DNA from: Chordicoccus furentiruminis
Lineage (GTDB): Bacteria > Bacillota > Clostridia > Lachnospirales > Lachnospiraceae
Reading direction: 5' to 3'
NCBI RefSeq assembly: GCF_019355395.1
Contig: NZ_CP048829.1
Coordinates: 1,488,001-1,552,000 of the forward strand
Length of the DNA: 64,000 nucleotides
In this document: positions 35,018-43,594 of the stretch, piece after piece
Position numbering within the stretch: position 1 is the first letter of the stretch
Layout of the letters: every line of letters starts with the position of its first letter
The notes under the pieces: generated by a model
The model's database searches: none
The model's input: the letters and a program-made list of their open reading frames with translations, nothing else
Told to the model about the DNA's origin: nothing
Translations under genes and position numbers: made by a program

Positions 35018-35335
35018 TCAAATGGCAGTCTCATTCGGATCTGCCATTTTGTCCTTTTCCTTCCCTGCCAGACCAAGGTAGCAGAAGGCAGCCAGAGCAC
35101 TTCCGAGAAGCGGTGCTGCGATAAAAACCCATTTTCCGGAGTATAGTACAATGTCACCTGAAGTCGTTGTTGTCTGCTTATCATCTCGCGGCAAGTTCTG
35201 TCCTAATGAGCCTGCCTGCTCAAAACCTCCATACATTGACATCTGGATTGTAACATCACCTTCTCTGGCCATATCCCGTAGTGCTGCTACAGCCTGGTTG
35301 TCTTCCCAATTCACATTTATTTTTGTATCGCCAAT
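35018..35335 (-). pseudogene. Truncated and hybrid cyclophilin-like gene
   Basis: The frame enters from the IS30 end without a start codon and encodes a cyclophilin-like domain (VNWEDNQAVAALRDMAREGD, VTIQMSMYGGFEQAGSLGQN, GDIVLYSG). Where this domain normally continues with its last strands it changes to a membrane helix and basic tail (WVFIAAPLLGSALAAFCYLG). The N terminus was removed by the IS30 insertion at 35336. The C terminus looks like a join with another membrane protein gene. An internal start at 35314 is possible but unsupported. Confidence 0.65.
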
Positions 35336-36204
35336 TGTAAAATGAAGTTGGACATCTGAATAAAATAAAGATCCATGGCGGGTTCTTTGGTAGAATGTCA
35401 GTCACCACAACAAACTTTCTACAGGAGAATCGCCACCATGGAATACTTTCATTCTACCACAACTTCCCATAAGAAAGGTAAACATCTTTCATATGAGGAA
35501 CGAGTTCTTATTCAGATTCGTTTTAAAGACAACTGCTCCATTCGGGCAATTGCCCGTGAGATCGGCTGCTCACCGAGCACTGTCTCGAATGAAATAGCAC
35601 GTGGTTCCGTTGCCTTATATAACGGCCGCGTGACCCGTTATAAGGCTTCTGCCGGTCAGAAAGCCTATGAGGACAACCGAAAGCACAGTTGCCGGCATTA
35701 TGACTTCCTGAGCAAATCAGCGTTTCTGGAGTATGTATTGAAACACTTTACAGAAGACGGCTGGTCATTAGACGCCTGTGCTGGACGCGCTATTCTCGAT
35801 GGTCAATTTACCAGAGAACAGATCGTCTGCACAAAAACGCTTTACCGCTATGTTGATCTTGGCTTCTTTGACATCAGAAACCATAACCTTCCTGAAAAGC
35901 TGAAGCGTAAGTCCAAGAAACATAGATCTCGGATCAACAAGAAAAGGCTGGGCCGCAGCATTGAGGAACGTCCCAGAGAGATCGAATCCCGTGAGGAATT
36001 CGGACACTGGGAATGCGACCTCGTATTGGGCGCTAAGACCCAGGATGACCAGGTCCTGCTCACTCTTACTGAACGCAAAAGCCGTGAGTTCCTGATGCTT
36101 CCTATTGCTGACAAGACATCAGTGTGTGTCATGGAGGCAATCAAACAACTTCAGGAGATTTACAGCGAACACTTCAGCGAAGTGTTCAAAACCATCACGA
36201 CCGA
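35336..36204 (+). mobile_element. IS30-family element, copy A, left part only
   Basis: The left end TGTAAAATGAAGTTGGACAT matches the left end of copy B at 42041. The sequence is nearly the same as copy B up to CACGACCGA at 36204, where it stops abruptly at the repeat ACTATGCCGAAG. About 310 bp of the 3' part are missing from this place. Confidence 0.9.
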
Positions 36205-36250
36205 CTATGCCGAAGAAAAAACTATGCCGAAGTTTTTCTTTGTTGCTTGA
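35438..36250 (+). pseudogene. IS30 transposase, truncated
   Basis: A normal start (AGGAGA before ATG 35438) and 255 matching residues include the HTH (SIRAIAREIGCSPSTVSNEI) and the first catalytic Asp (GHWECDLVLG). The frame leaves the element right after TITTD, the second catalytic Asp, and ends 15 residues later. The DDE Glu is lost, so it is inactive; a DNA-binding fragment could still be made. Confidence 0.9.
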
Positions 36251-36285
36251 GTTTTCTTCGATGTCGAAAGATTCTTCGGCATAGT
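36204..36285 (+). repeat. ACTATGCCGAAG repeats at the left end of a recombinase element
   Basis: ACTATGCCGAAG occurs at 36204-36215 and 36221-36232 as direct copies and at 36274-36285 inverted (CTTCGGCATAGT), with an imperfect palindrome (CTTCGATGTCGAAAG) between. The first copy sits at the break in IS30 copy A. They are plausible core sites for the tyrosine recombinase encoded next. Confidence 0.75.
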
Positions 36286-36326
36286 ATTTTATACTTGAAG
36301 CATCAGTTCTAAGGAGGTGCTTCAAG

Positions 36327-36731
36327 ATGGATATAGATACTGTCTGCATGTTACTTATCAATGCTTTGAAAGATGCCGGATATAATGATTCCACCATTTT
36401 TAATTACCAAGGTGCTGTACGAAGGTTTAAGACATTCTGCAAAGAACACAATGCTGCGGAGTATAACCATGAAATCGGCAAGCTTTATGCTGATTCTGTA
36501 ATCAGTCCCAAAACCGGAAAGTTCAGTAAAGAGCGTTATCATCTTCAAGGCCGTTTTATCAGGCTTATTGACTCGTACATCAGGACCGGTCAGTTTGTTT
36601 TTACGACCACTTCAAGGTCAAGATTGCAACCGGAGAATGCGTATTATCGAAAAGTCTACACGGATTACTGTTTCTATCTAAAAGATGAGTATGAAAACGA
36701 GAACACTCGCCATTTTTATGAGTATGGGTAA
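36327..36731 (+). pseudogene. N-terminal part of a tyrosine recombinase
   Basis: AAGGAGGT precedes the start. The 134 codons encode a SAM-like core-binding domain (LINALKDAGYNDSTIFNYQG, AVRRFKTFCKEH). The catalytic domain with R-H-R-Y is absent because the IS66 left end interrupts the gene; the stop codon lies in the IS66 inverted repeat. With the stump at 41789 it may come from an element that carries several recombinases in a row. Confidence 0.7.
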
Positions 36732-36785
36732 CTGTTCAGAACCCCCTGCACTGACATAGTTTTACATAATAGTGACACGTAACAT

Positions 36786-36840
36786 TTGATATTTTTCCTT
36801 AATAGTAATACAATATAATAAAAGTAACACTATTAAGGAG
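36786..36840 (+). promoter_or_regulatory. IS66 promoter and inverted repeat covering its ribosome site
   Basis: TTGATA (36786-36791), a 17-bp spacer and TACAAT (36809-36814) drive the accessory ORF. A perfect 10-bp inverted repeat CCTTAATAGT (36797-36806) / ACTATTAAGG (36829-36838) has its 3' arm in the Shine-Dalgarno AAGGAG, while its 5' arm lies upstream of the expected transcription start. Confidence 0.65.
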
Positions 36841-36848
36841 ACAGATTC

Positions 36849-37229
36849 ATGGCAATCGTAAAGGTTCATAATAAAGCTCGCAATATAACATATGTCTATG
36901 AGTCTGTTTCCTATTGGGATAAGGAGCTGAAGCAGCCCCGTTCCCACCGCAAGCTGATTGGCCGCATCGATCCTGCCACAGGCGATATTGTCCCGACGGG
37001 AAAGCGGACAAAGGCAGATGCTGCTTCCCTGACCCATAGTGATACAGACTATAGGGCATTGTATGAGCAGGCTCTGGCAACAATAGCGCAGAAGGATGCC
37101 CTTATTGCAGAGCTTCGTAGTCAGCTTACCGCCGCAGAAGGCGAAACCCGTTTCTGCCGCTGTTCGATGAAAAAGGCTTGTGATATCCTGATGGATACCG
37201 CTTCCGGAAAGGAGCGGGTCAATGGATGA
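36849..37229 (+). CDS. IS66 accessory protein
   Basis: The 126-residue protein starts MAIVKVHNKARNITYVYESV and contains KQPRSHRKLIGRIDPATGDI, then a helical, Gln/Leu-rich C-terminal half (about residues 65-100). Similar small genes precede transposases of some clostridial IS66 elements; their role is not established. It overlaps the transposase start by 8 bp, which suggests coupled translation. AAGGAG precedes ATG 36849. Confidence 0.7.
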   Translation: MAIVKVHNKARNITYVYESVSYWDKELKQPRSHRKLIGRIDPATGDIVPTGKRTKADAASLTHSDTDYRALYEQALATIAQKDALIAELRSQLTAAEGETRFCRCSMKKACDILMDTASGKERVNG

Positions 37230-38169
37230 CAAAGATCTTATTATCGAAACAATGGCAAAACAGAATGCGGATCTCACCGCACTTGTGCAATCACTGACGG
37301 AAACCATCAAGGAATTAGAGGAAACTATCCGAGAGCTCCAGCGCCAGCTGAATCAGAACTCCCAGAACAGTTCCAAGCCACCTTCCAGTGATGGTTTCAA
37401 TAAACCAAAGCCTCAAAGTCAGCGGCAGAAATCCGGCAAGAAGCAGGGCGGACAGAAGGGGCATCCGGGCTCCCATATGTCGATCCCGCATGAACCGGAT
37501 GAATACAGCAAACATTTGCCGAAAAAGTGCCTTTCCTGCCCGCGGCTGAACGAGTGCGTCATGAGCGGCAAAGTATTTACCTGCGGTGAGAAGCGTTATG
37601 AAGTCAATGCAGTCATCACAACCAGGGTGACAGAGCACCAGTCCATCCAGGTGGCATCATGTCCATGTACGGGGGAAGCCCTGGCCGGGGAATTCCCTGA
37701 GGGAATCCGGGCATATGTACAGTATGGCGATTCCGTTTCCGTACTTGCCGGATTGCTGAGCACCTATGGAGCAGTCAGCACAATGCGGATCCATGTCCTG
37801 CTGGGAAGCCTTCTCGGGATCAGCCTGTCCACCGGGACGATCACCTCCATGGTGTCGAAGTGCGCCCAAAAAGTGGGCGGTACACTTGAGACTATAAAGT
37901 CCATGCTGATCGGGTCGAAGGTCGCCAACTTTGATGAGACCGGCACCGACGTGAATGGAAAAACCATCTGGGTGCATAATTCATCCACTTCGGATCTGAC
38001 CTATCAGACGATCAGCACCAAACGTGGCCAGATCGGCATGGAGGGGAATGGTGTGCTCACCAAGTTTGGCGGTATTGCTGTACATGACTGCTGGTCTCCA
38101 TACTGGAAGTATGACGATATCACACACGCAGTTTGCAATGGACATCTGCTGCGCGAACTGACCGGTGTT
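37222..38169 (+). pseudogene. IS66 transposase, 5' part (split by IS21)
   Basis: There are 316 codons before the IS21 insertion. They cover a leucine-zipper-like N terminus (LIIETMAKQNADLTALVQSL, then ETIKELEETIRELQRQL), a basic linker, a Cys-rich zinc-binding stretch and the first catalytic residues (VANFDETGTDV and VHDCWSPYW). Read through the insertion it joins 40654-41157 in frame to give 483 residues, a normal IS66 length. As it stands, the protein stops within IS21. Confidence 0.9.
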
Positions 38170-38245
38170 TGTATATTGTCAATAGGTAATCCTCAAAATT
38201 GTCATCAAAATTCCCTGTTTTTGGAAAGGGAATTCCTTGTTGTTG

Positions 38246-39025
38246 TCAGGACACGATTTCTTCATTCCGGGGTACTGTCTGGCGCATCAATGCATGCTGC
38301 ATCCGATAACTTTTCCCGTCGAACATGATTAAGTGTCCATGATGGACGAGACGGTCAATCATCGCGGCAGCCATCTGTTCATCCGTAAAGATGCCTCCCC
38401 ATTTTGAAAATTCGATATTTGTGGTCAGAATCAGACTCCTGCTTTCGTAGCTGTCCGATATCACCTGAAAAAGCAGCTCGGATCCATCCCGATCTACCGG
38501 CACATACCCCCACTCATCGAGGATCAGCAGGTCCTGTTGGTTAAGAGTTGTTCTCAGGCGCTCCAGCGTACCGTTTTTTCGCGCCTCGGCGAGTTTCAGA
38601 ACCAATTCAGTCACCGTATAGAAACGCACCTTATAGCCTTTTTTGCAGGCCAGTACGCCTGCGGCGATTGCCATGTGTGTCTTCCCAAGCCCCACTGGTC
38701 CATAGAGAACCAGGTTCTGCTTCTTTTCGATGAAAGAGACATTTAACAGATCCTCTTTTGCCAGAGCTGGAGGCAGTTTGGTTTGGCAAAAGTCATAGCC
38801 ATCAAAGGTTTTATAAACGGGGAAGCAGGCTCGTTTGATCAGCCGGTGGATGTGATTGATCTCCCGATTTTCGATTTCCTTTTTGAGGGCATCGCGCAGA
38901 TACTCGATCTGCTTAGGGGTACCATCCGTCTGGCACATTTCTGGGATTGCTGCCGTGAAAAACAGTTTTTTGCAGTAACCGTTGATGTCGTCGAGTATCC
39001 CGGTCTGTTCCTTTGCTGTCATCAT
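38246..39025 (-). CDS. istB: IS21 helper ATPase
   Basis: The 259-residue AAA+ protein stimulates the IstA transposase and chooses targets. Walker A is GPVGLGKTHM (about residues 108-117), Walker B LLILDEWGYVP (about 170-180), and sensor 1 is ILTTNIEFSKW. The N-terminal IstB domain (EIENREINHIHRLIKRACF) is present. It overlaps istA by 4 bp. It is full length. Confidence 0.95.
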   Translation of the reverse strand: MMTAKEQTGILDDINGYCKKLFFTAAIPEMCQTDGTPKQIEYLRDALKKEIENREINHIHRLIKRACFPVYKTFDGYDFCQTKLPPALAKEDLLNVSFIEKKQNLVLYGPVGLGKTHMAIAAGVLACKKGYKVRFYTVTELVLKLAEARKNGTLERLRTTLNQQDLLILDEWGYVPVDRDGSELLFQVISDSYESRSLILTTNIEFSKWGGIFTDEQMAAAMIDRLVHHGHLIMFDGKSYRMQHALMRQTVPRNEEIVS

Positions 39026-40491
39026 GATGCCTCATCCTCCCTTCCTGGACCCAAAAACGCCCTATCATACACTTCTAAAGATGGTCCTGACTCCGGAGGA
39101 GTATCAATACCATAGCCTGTGATGCGTTGCGCAATAATCGTGGCATCGGATGAATTAACATCTCCGTTTTTAAGGGACATAGTCATGGCATCCACAGCCG
39201 CTCTGTAACCATACTCATCGTTAAGCCCGCTCATAAGTCTGAGCTTTTCCTTAAGCTCCGGTTTTTCCAGTCCGTCCAGGTAATCCCTGAGCGGATCCGG
39301 AAGTTCCTTCCGTATACCGCTGTTGTTCCAGGCACCGGCATTTCGGGAAAGTACACTGAGTGTCGTGCTGTAATCAGAAACGTCGGTCCGTACATCGCCG
39401 TATTGACGTCGGTGCCGTACGATCAACTGACCATTTTCCTCGAGAACATCAATGTAATGAGCTCTGATACCGATTAACACTTTCTGATTATGGAGTTCAG
39501 GTTTGGTTGAATAGTAATGCTTTCCGTCAATGCATACCTTGCCGTAGCCATCCGCCTTGAACCAATCATACCGACATACATCAAATGGCCTTGATGGAAG
39601 GGACAGGAACTGCTTCTGATCTTCTTTGAAGAGATCTTTGATCAGCTGCAACTTCTTGTAATGAGGCTTGGCAGCCTTGCGCTCATTCATTGGGAGCAGA
39701 GTCTTGTTATATTCGACCATGTCATGATAGTGTGGCGCTGGCACAAAGAGGTTTCTCCGGATCGTCCCTACTTTATTCTCGACATTGCCCTTTTCCCAGC
39801 CGGATTCCGGATTACAGTACCTGACCTGAAAGCGGTATTGAGCACGGAACTTTTTAAACATCTCGGTTTCGATGACTTTGTCATGTACCCGATGGCCGAC
39901 TCCGGTAGCATTGTCGAAGATCAGGACCGGCGGAACTCCTCCGATGTGGGTAAAGATATCCTCAAGTCCCTGACAGACGCACTCTGCGTTTTCACCACAG
40001 AAGAGCTGAGTATAGGAGTCATTGCTGAACGGAAACGAAACGACCAGATATTTCCTGCGGACGCAACGGTTGTCCTCATAGAAATCCGCCTCTCCGAAAT
40101 CCACTTGAGCATAGCCGGGATCCCAGACCAGTTCCTGCGAAGCTTTGTTCTGGACATCCTTACGGATCTTTTTCAGATACCGCTGTACTGTCTCATAGCT
40201 GCCTGTATAACCTTGTTCCTCAACCAGCCGGTCGTAGACCCGCTGTGCTGTATGATGTTGTTTGCACCAGTGTTTTCGGTCCTCTTCAAGCCACTGCCTG
40301 ATCACCGGTTTAAACGGATCAAGAATGGATGCCTTTGGCGAAACCGTAACTGGGTTGTCCGAAAAATCCTCCTTCTCCAGGTATTTCTTTATGGTTTTTG
40401 GATCAGCACCGGTTTTTTTATGAATTTCACTGATCTTATAGCCACTTTGGTATAAATCTCTGATATGATTGATATCGGACATGCTGAGCAT
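39022..40491 (-). CDS. istA: IS21 transposase
   Basis: The 489-residue DDE transposase starts with an HTH (INHIRDLYQSGYKISEIHKK). Its catalytic core has Asp in YAQVDFGEADF, Asp in LIFDNATGVG and Glu in KGNVENKVGT; a C-terminal beta-barrel domain follows. GGGAGG lies 8 nt upstream of ATG 40491. The gene is intact and probably functional with istB. Confidence 0.95.
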   Translation of the reverse strand: MLSMSDINHIRDLYQSGYKISEIHKKTGADPKTIKKYLEKEDFSDNPVTVSPKASILDPFKPVIRQWLEEDRKHWCKQHHTAQRVYDRLVEEQGYTGSYETVQRYLKKIRKDVQNKASQELVWDPGYAQVDFGEADFYEDNRCVRRKYLVVSFPFSNDSYTQLFCGENAECVCQGLEDIFTHIGGVPPVLIFDNATGVGHRVHDKVIETEMFKKFRAQYRFQVRYCNPESGWEKGNVENKVGTIRRNLFVPAPHYHDMVEYNKTLLPMNERKAAKPHYKKLQLIKDLFKEDQKQFLSLPSRPFDVCRYDWFKADGYGKVCIDGKHYYSTKPELHNQKVLIGIRAHYIDVLEENGQLIVRHRRQYGDVRTDVSDYSTTLSVLSRNAGAWNNSGIRKELPDPLRDYLDGLEKPELKEKLRLMSGLNDEYGYRAAVDAMTMSLKNGDVNSSDATIIAQRITGYGIDTPPESGPSLEVYDRAFLGPGREDEAS

Positions 40492-40653
40492 CTTCCTTTC
40501 CTCCCTTATCTATTGGTTGTGCTTTAGATAAAGGATAATTTTGATGGGTTGGTGTTTCAACGTGTCCTTTCCATTTATAAGGAATTCCTTTTCCGATTTC
40601 AGGGATTTTTATTTCCAATTCCTGGTATTATTAGTTTACAACATACAGGTGTT

Positions 40654-41157
40654 GAACAGTATAGTCCGGGACACATGTGGGCGCCGGGGTTCAAGACCCT
40701 CCTCCGTTCCATGAAAAAGGCCCGTGATAAAGCGGTGGTCAAAGGCAAAACGGAACTCAGCTACTATCACCTTCATAAGTTTGACACAGAGTATGACAGG
40801 CTTATGATGATGGCAAATGAGGAATGTCCTCTTTCCCCAGATCCGCTAAAGAAAAAGAAAGGGCGGAAGAAAAAAGGGAAAGAGCGGTCGCTCATCGAAC
40901 GCCTTATGGCACTCAAGGCATCAGTCTGCCTTTTTATCAGGGACTTCGATGTTCCCTTTGATAACAACCAGGCGGAGCGCGATGTCCGCAATGTCAAAAC
41001 AAAAACCAAGGTGTCCGGATGTTTCCGTACAGAAAGTGGGGCGCAGGATTATCTGGACATCATGTCATACATTAGCACAGGCAGGAAGCACGGTATCAGC
41101 GCTTATGAAGCTTTGACAGCTGCTTTTACTGGGAACGCTGAGATCGTCCTGCAGTAA
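40654..41157 (+). pseudogene. IS66 transposase, 3' part
   Basis: The frame continues after the IS21 target duplication with EQYSPGHMWAPGFKTLLRSM and ends with the catalytic Glu region DNNQAERDVRNVKTKTKVSG, then CFRTESGAQDYLDIMSYIST. It has no start of its own in the element. Removing IS21 and one GGTGTT restores a continuous gene. Confidence 0.9.
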
Positions 41158-41178
41158 GCAGGGGTTCTGAACAGTTAC

Positions 41179-41736
41179 AAGAGAACAAAGAACGCCATCG
41201 CTTATCAGGCATTGGTTCGGATCGCGGCGATGTACAAGATTGAAGATACTCTCCGGGATCTTTCAGCAGAGGAACGGATCAGGGAGCGGCAGAAGTCAAT
41301 TGCCCCGCTTGTTGATGAGTTTTTCATGTGGGTAAAGAAATGCGTCAGTGATACCACAGTCCTTCCGCGTGGAAAAACGGCTGAGGGCCTGAACTACTGC
41401 ATCGACAAGGAGAAATATCTCCGCGTCTTCCTGACAAACGGGTATGTCCCGATGGACAACTCGGCCTCGGAACGTGCCATCCGGCCGTTTACGATCGGAA
41501 GGAAGAACTGGGTCATCATTGATTCCATACGTGGAGCCCAGGCCAGTGCGGTTATCTATTCAATTGTAGAGACTGCGAAGCTCAATAAACTCAACGTCTT
41601 CTGCTATCTGGAACACCTCCTGACTGAGCTGCCAAAGCTCGCCGATGAAAAAGGAGATATCGGCACATCAAAGCTTGAACCATTGTTACCATGGTCAGAT
41701 CAGCTTCCCGAAAAGTGTCACAAACCGCGCCGCTGA
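41179..41736 (+). pseudogene. C-terminal fragment of a second, different IS66 transposase
   Basis: The frame is open from the IS66 right end with no start codon. It encodes AYQALVRIAAMYKIEDTLRD, SASERAIRPFTIGRKNWVII and a C-terminal IS66 tail (LNKLNVFCYLEHLLTELPKL), from a subfamily different from the complete element. A hairpin GCCGCTGA/TCAGCGGC follows the stop. The 5' two thirds are gone, probably deleted together with the left neighbour of the intact IS66. Confidence 0.85.
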
Positions 41737-41788
41737 TGAAAGTCAGCGGCATTTCTTTCGTCCAGGGCGAATGGTTTGACGTTTACCG

Positions 41789-42040
41789 ATGAAGTATAAG
41801 AGGAAGAAAGATAAAGACTTCTGGCAGATGGCACGGGCATATCTTCATGATTTTATGCCTGCGGTACGCAACCAGTCGGACAAGTCTGTTGCAGCTTATA
41901 AACAGTCCCTGAATTCCTATCTATTATTTTTGGAAAGTGAGAAAAGATTAAGGGAAGATCAGGTGACATTTGAGGCATTCAACCGAAGTAATGTTAAGGA
42001 CTTTGTTGAATGGCTCCGCGAAAAAAAGTACGCCGCCGAT
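41789..42040 (+). pseudogene. N-terminal part of another tyrosine recombinase
   Basis: There are 84 codons of an integrase SAM-like domain (DFWQMARAYLHDFMPAVRNQ, SDKSVAAYKQSLNSYLLFLE) before IS30 copy B interrupts it. It differs from the recombinase stump at 36327. Both are N-terminal, in the same orientation, and may be the first and last genes of one multi-recombinase element. Confidence 0.7.
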
Positions 42041-42093
42041 TGTAAAATGAAGTTGGACATCTGAATAAAATAAAGATCCATGGCAGGATCTTT

Positions 42094-42163
42094 GGTAGAA
42101 TGTAAGTCACCACAACAAACTTTCTACAGGAGAATCGCCACCATGGACTACTCTCATTCTACC
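42094..42163 (+). promoter_or_regulatory. Inverted repeat spanning the IS30 ribosome site and start codon
   Basis: GGTAGAATG (42094-42102) and CATTCTACC (42155-42163) are perfect 9-bp inverted copies around AGGAG (42128-42132) and ATG 42143. Copy A has the same pair. A folded transcript would hold the ribosome site in a long loop. Confidence 0.5.
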
Positions 42164-43195
42164 ACAACTTCCCATATAAAAGGCAAACATCTTTCGTATG
42201 AGGAACGGGTTCTTATTCAGATTCGTCTTAAAGACCACTACTCCATCCGGGCAATTGCCCGTGAGATCGGCTGCTCACCGAGCACTGTCTCGAACGAAAT
42301 AGCACGTGGTTCAGTTGCCTTGTATAACGGCCACGTGACCCGTTATAAGGCGTCTGCCGGTCAGAAAGCCTATGAGGACAACCGGAAGAACAGTTGCCGG
42401 CATTATGACTTCCTGAGCAGATCAGCGTTTCTTAAGTATGTGCTTAAACACTTTACAGAAGATGGCTGGTCATTGGACGCCTGCGCCGGACGCGCTGTTC
42501 TCGATGGTGAATTTACCAGAGAGCAGATCGTCTGCACAAAAACGCTTTACCGTTATGTTGATCTTGGCCTCTTTGGCATCAGGAACCATAACCTTCCTGA
42601 AAAGCTGAAGCGTAAATCCAGGAAACATAGATCTCGGATCAACAAGAAAAAGCTGGGCCGCAGCATTGAGGAACGTCCCAGAGAAATCGAATCCCGTGAG
42701 GAATTCGGGCACTGGGAATGTGACCTCGTATTGGGCGCCAAGACCCGGGATGACCAGGCCCTGCTCACTCTTGCTGAACGCAAAAGCCGTGAGCTCCTGA
42801 TGCTTCCTATTGCAGACAAGACATCAGCGTGTGTCATGAAGGCAATCAAACAACTTCAGAAGACTTACAGCGAACACTTCGGCGAAGTGTTCAAAACGAT
42901 CACGACCGATAACGGTTCGGAATTCGCCGACCTTTCAGAACTTGAGAAGATGGCTGATACACTTGTCTACTATGCCCATCCCTACACATCCTGCGATAAG
43001 GGAACCGTAGAGCGGCATAACGGCCTGATCAGAAGGTTCATACCAAAGGGTAAGCGGATTGATGACTTTACCGGCCAGCAGATCTCCGATGTGGAGACCT
43101 GGTGTAACTGTCTCCCGAGGAAGATCCTGGGTTACAGAACCCCGGATGAAATCTTCGAGGAGGAAATCGACCGAATCTACCAGGCTACTGCCTAG
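42143..43195 (+). CDS. IS30 transposase, full length
   Basis: The 350-residue DDE transposase has an N-terminal HTH (SIRAIAREIGCSPSTVSNEI), catalytic Asp in GHWECDLVLGAKT, Asp in TITTDNGSEF and Glu in SCDKGTVERHNGLIRRFIPK. The start follows AGGAGA. It ends 26 bp before the right end of the element. Likely active. Confidence 0.95.
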   Translation: MDYSHSTTTSHIKGKHLSYEERVLIQIRLKDHYSIRAIAREIGCSPSTVSNEIARGSVALYNGHVTRYKASAGQKAYEDNRKNSCRHYDFLSRSAFLKYVLKHFTEDGWSLDACAGRAVLDGEFTREQIVCTKTLYRYVDLGLFGIRNHNLPEKLKRKSRKHRSRINKKKLGRSIEERPREIESREEFGHWECDLVLGAKTRDDQALLTLAERKSRELLMLPIADKTSACVMKAIKQLQKTYSEHFGEVFKTITTDNGSEFADLSELEKMADTLVYYAHPYTSCDKGTVERHNGLIRRFIPKGKRIDDFTGQQISDVETWCNCLPRKILGYRTPDEIFEEEIDRIYQATA

Positions 43196-43223
43196 CAGAG
43201 GGTGTCCAACTTGTTATTGCAAT

Positions 43224-43388
43224 TTACGCATCATATTTTTTGCGTTCTTCAGCGGACTTCATATTATAGCCTGTTAAGAAGTTCGCTGCTTTCCCGTTTG
43301 ATCTGTAAAACAAGAACCCAATCAAAAAGAAAATGGCAGCCATTGCCAGGTCCAGGATTATGCAGGATTCCTTTAACGACATATTCAT
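43224..43388 (-). pseudogene. DUF3784-type membrane protein, C terminus cut off by IS30
   Basis: From ATG 43388 (or 43382, better spaced from AGGGG) the 54 codons read NMSLKESCIILDLAMAAIFF, then LIGFLFYRSNGKAANFLTGY, NMKSAEERKKYDA and a stop that falls at the IS30 border. DUF3784 proteins are about 100 residues with the TGYN-x-x-x-EE-x-x-KYD motif after the first helix; the rest is missing. Confidence 0.7.
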
Positions 43389-43469
43389 TTACCCCTGCTT
43401 CTCCATTCACTTACACTGACTATGTATCATGTACCACGCTCGTGATCACTGCTCTTGCAATCTCTCAAA

Positions 43470-43498
43470 GCTTGAGGTCGCAATTTGCGGCCTCAAGC
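43470..43498. terminator. Hairpin upstream of the DUF3784 remnant
   Basis: A 13-bp stem GCTTGAGGTCGCA/TGCGGCCTCAAGC (one G-T pair) has the loop ATT. There is no good U-tract on either side. The rest of 43389-43594 shows no gene. Confidence 0.4.
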
Positions 43499-43594
43499 GA
43501 TTTCGTCTACAAGTCAAACATACCATAAAGCGCCCAGGGGGAGAATGAATACTTCTCACTTTGCCTTTTCTCAAAGAGAAGGATCTATCCGTCA

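Larger units (their letters stand above)
38170..40647 (-). mobile_element. IS21-family element, complete, 2,478 bp
   Basis: The ends are TGTATATTGTCAATAGGTAA (from 38170) and, on the other strand, TGTATGTTGTAAACTAATAA (from 40647): TG...CA termini with imperfect inverted repeats. The 6-bp target duplication GGTGTT flanks it (38164-38169 and 40648-40653). Further GGAATTCC-containing repeats inside both ends resemble the multiple terminal sites of IS21. Both genes are intact, so it may be active. Confidence 0.93.
36728..41178 (+). mobile_element. IS66-family element carrying an IS21 insertion
   Basis: Terminal inverted repeats GTAACTGTTCAGAACCCC (from 36728) and GGGGTTCTGAACAGTTAC (to 41178) bound the element. 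It is 4,451 bp with the nested IS21 and about 1,967 bp without it. It has an accessory ORF and a transposase gene. The 8 bp outside the two ends differ, so there is no target duplication; the element or its neighbourhood was rearranged after insertion. Confidence 0.88.
42041..43221 (+). mobile_element. IS30-family element, copy B, complete, 1,181 bp
   Basis: The left end TGTAAAATGAAGTTGGACAT and the right end (other strand TGCAATAACAAGTTGGACAC) share AAGTTGGACA in inverted orientation. The dinucleotide AT on both sides may be a short target duplication. The element is closely similar to the left part of copy A but has many point differences, so it is not a very recent duplicate. It interrupts a recombinase gene on the left and a DUF3784 gene on the right. 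Confidence 0.92.
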
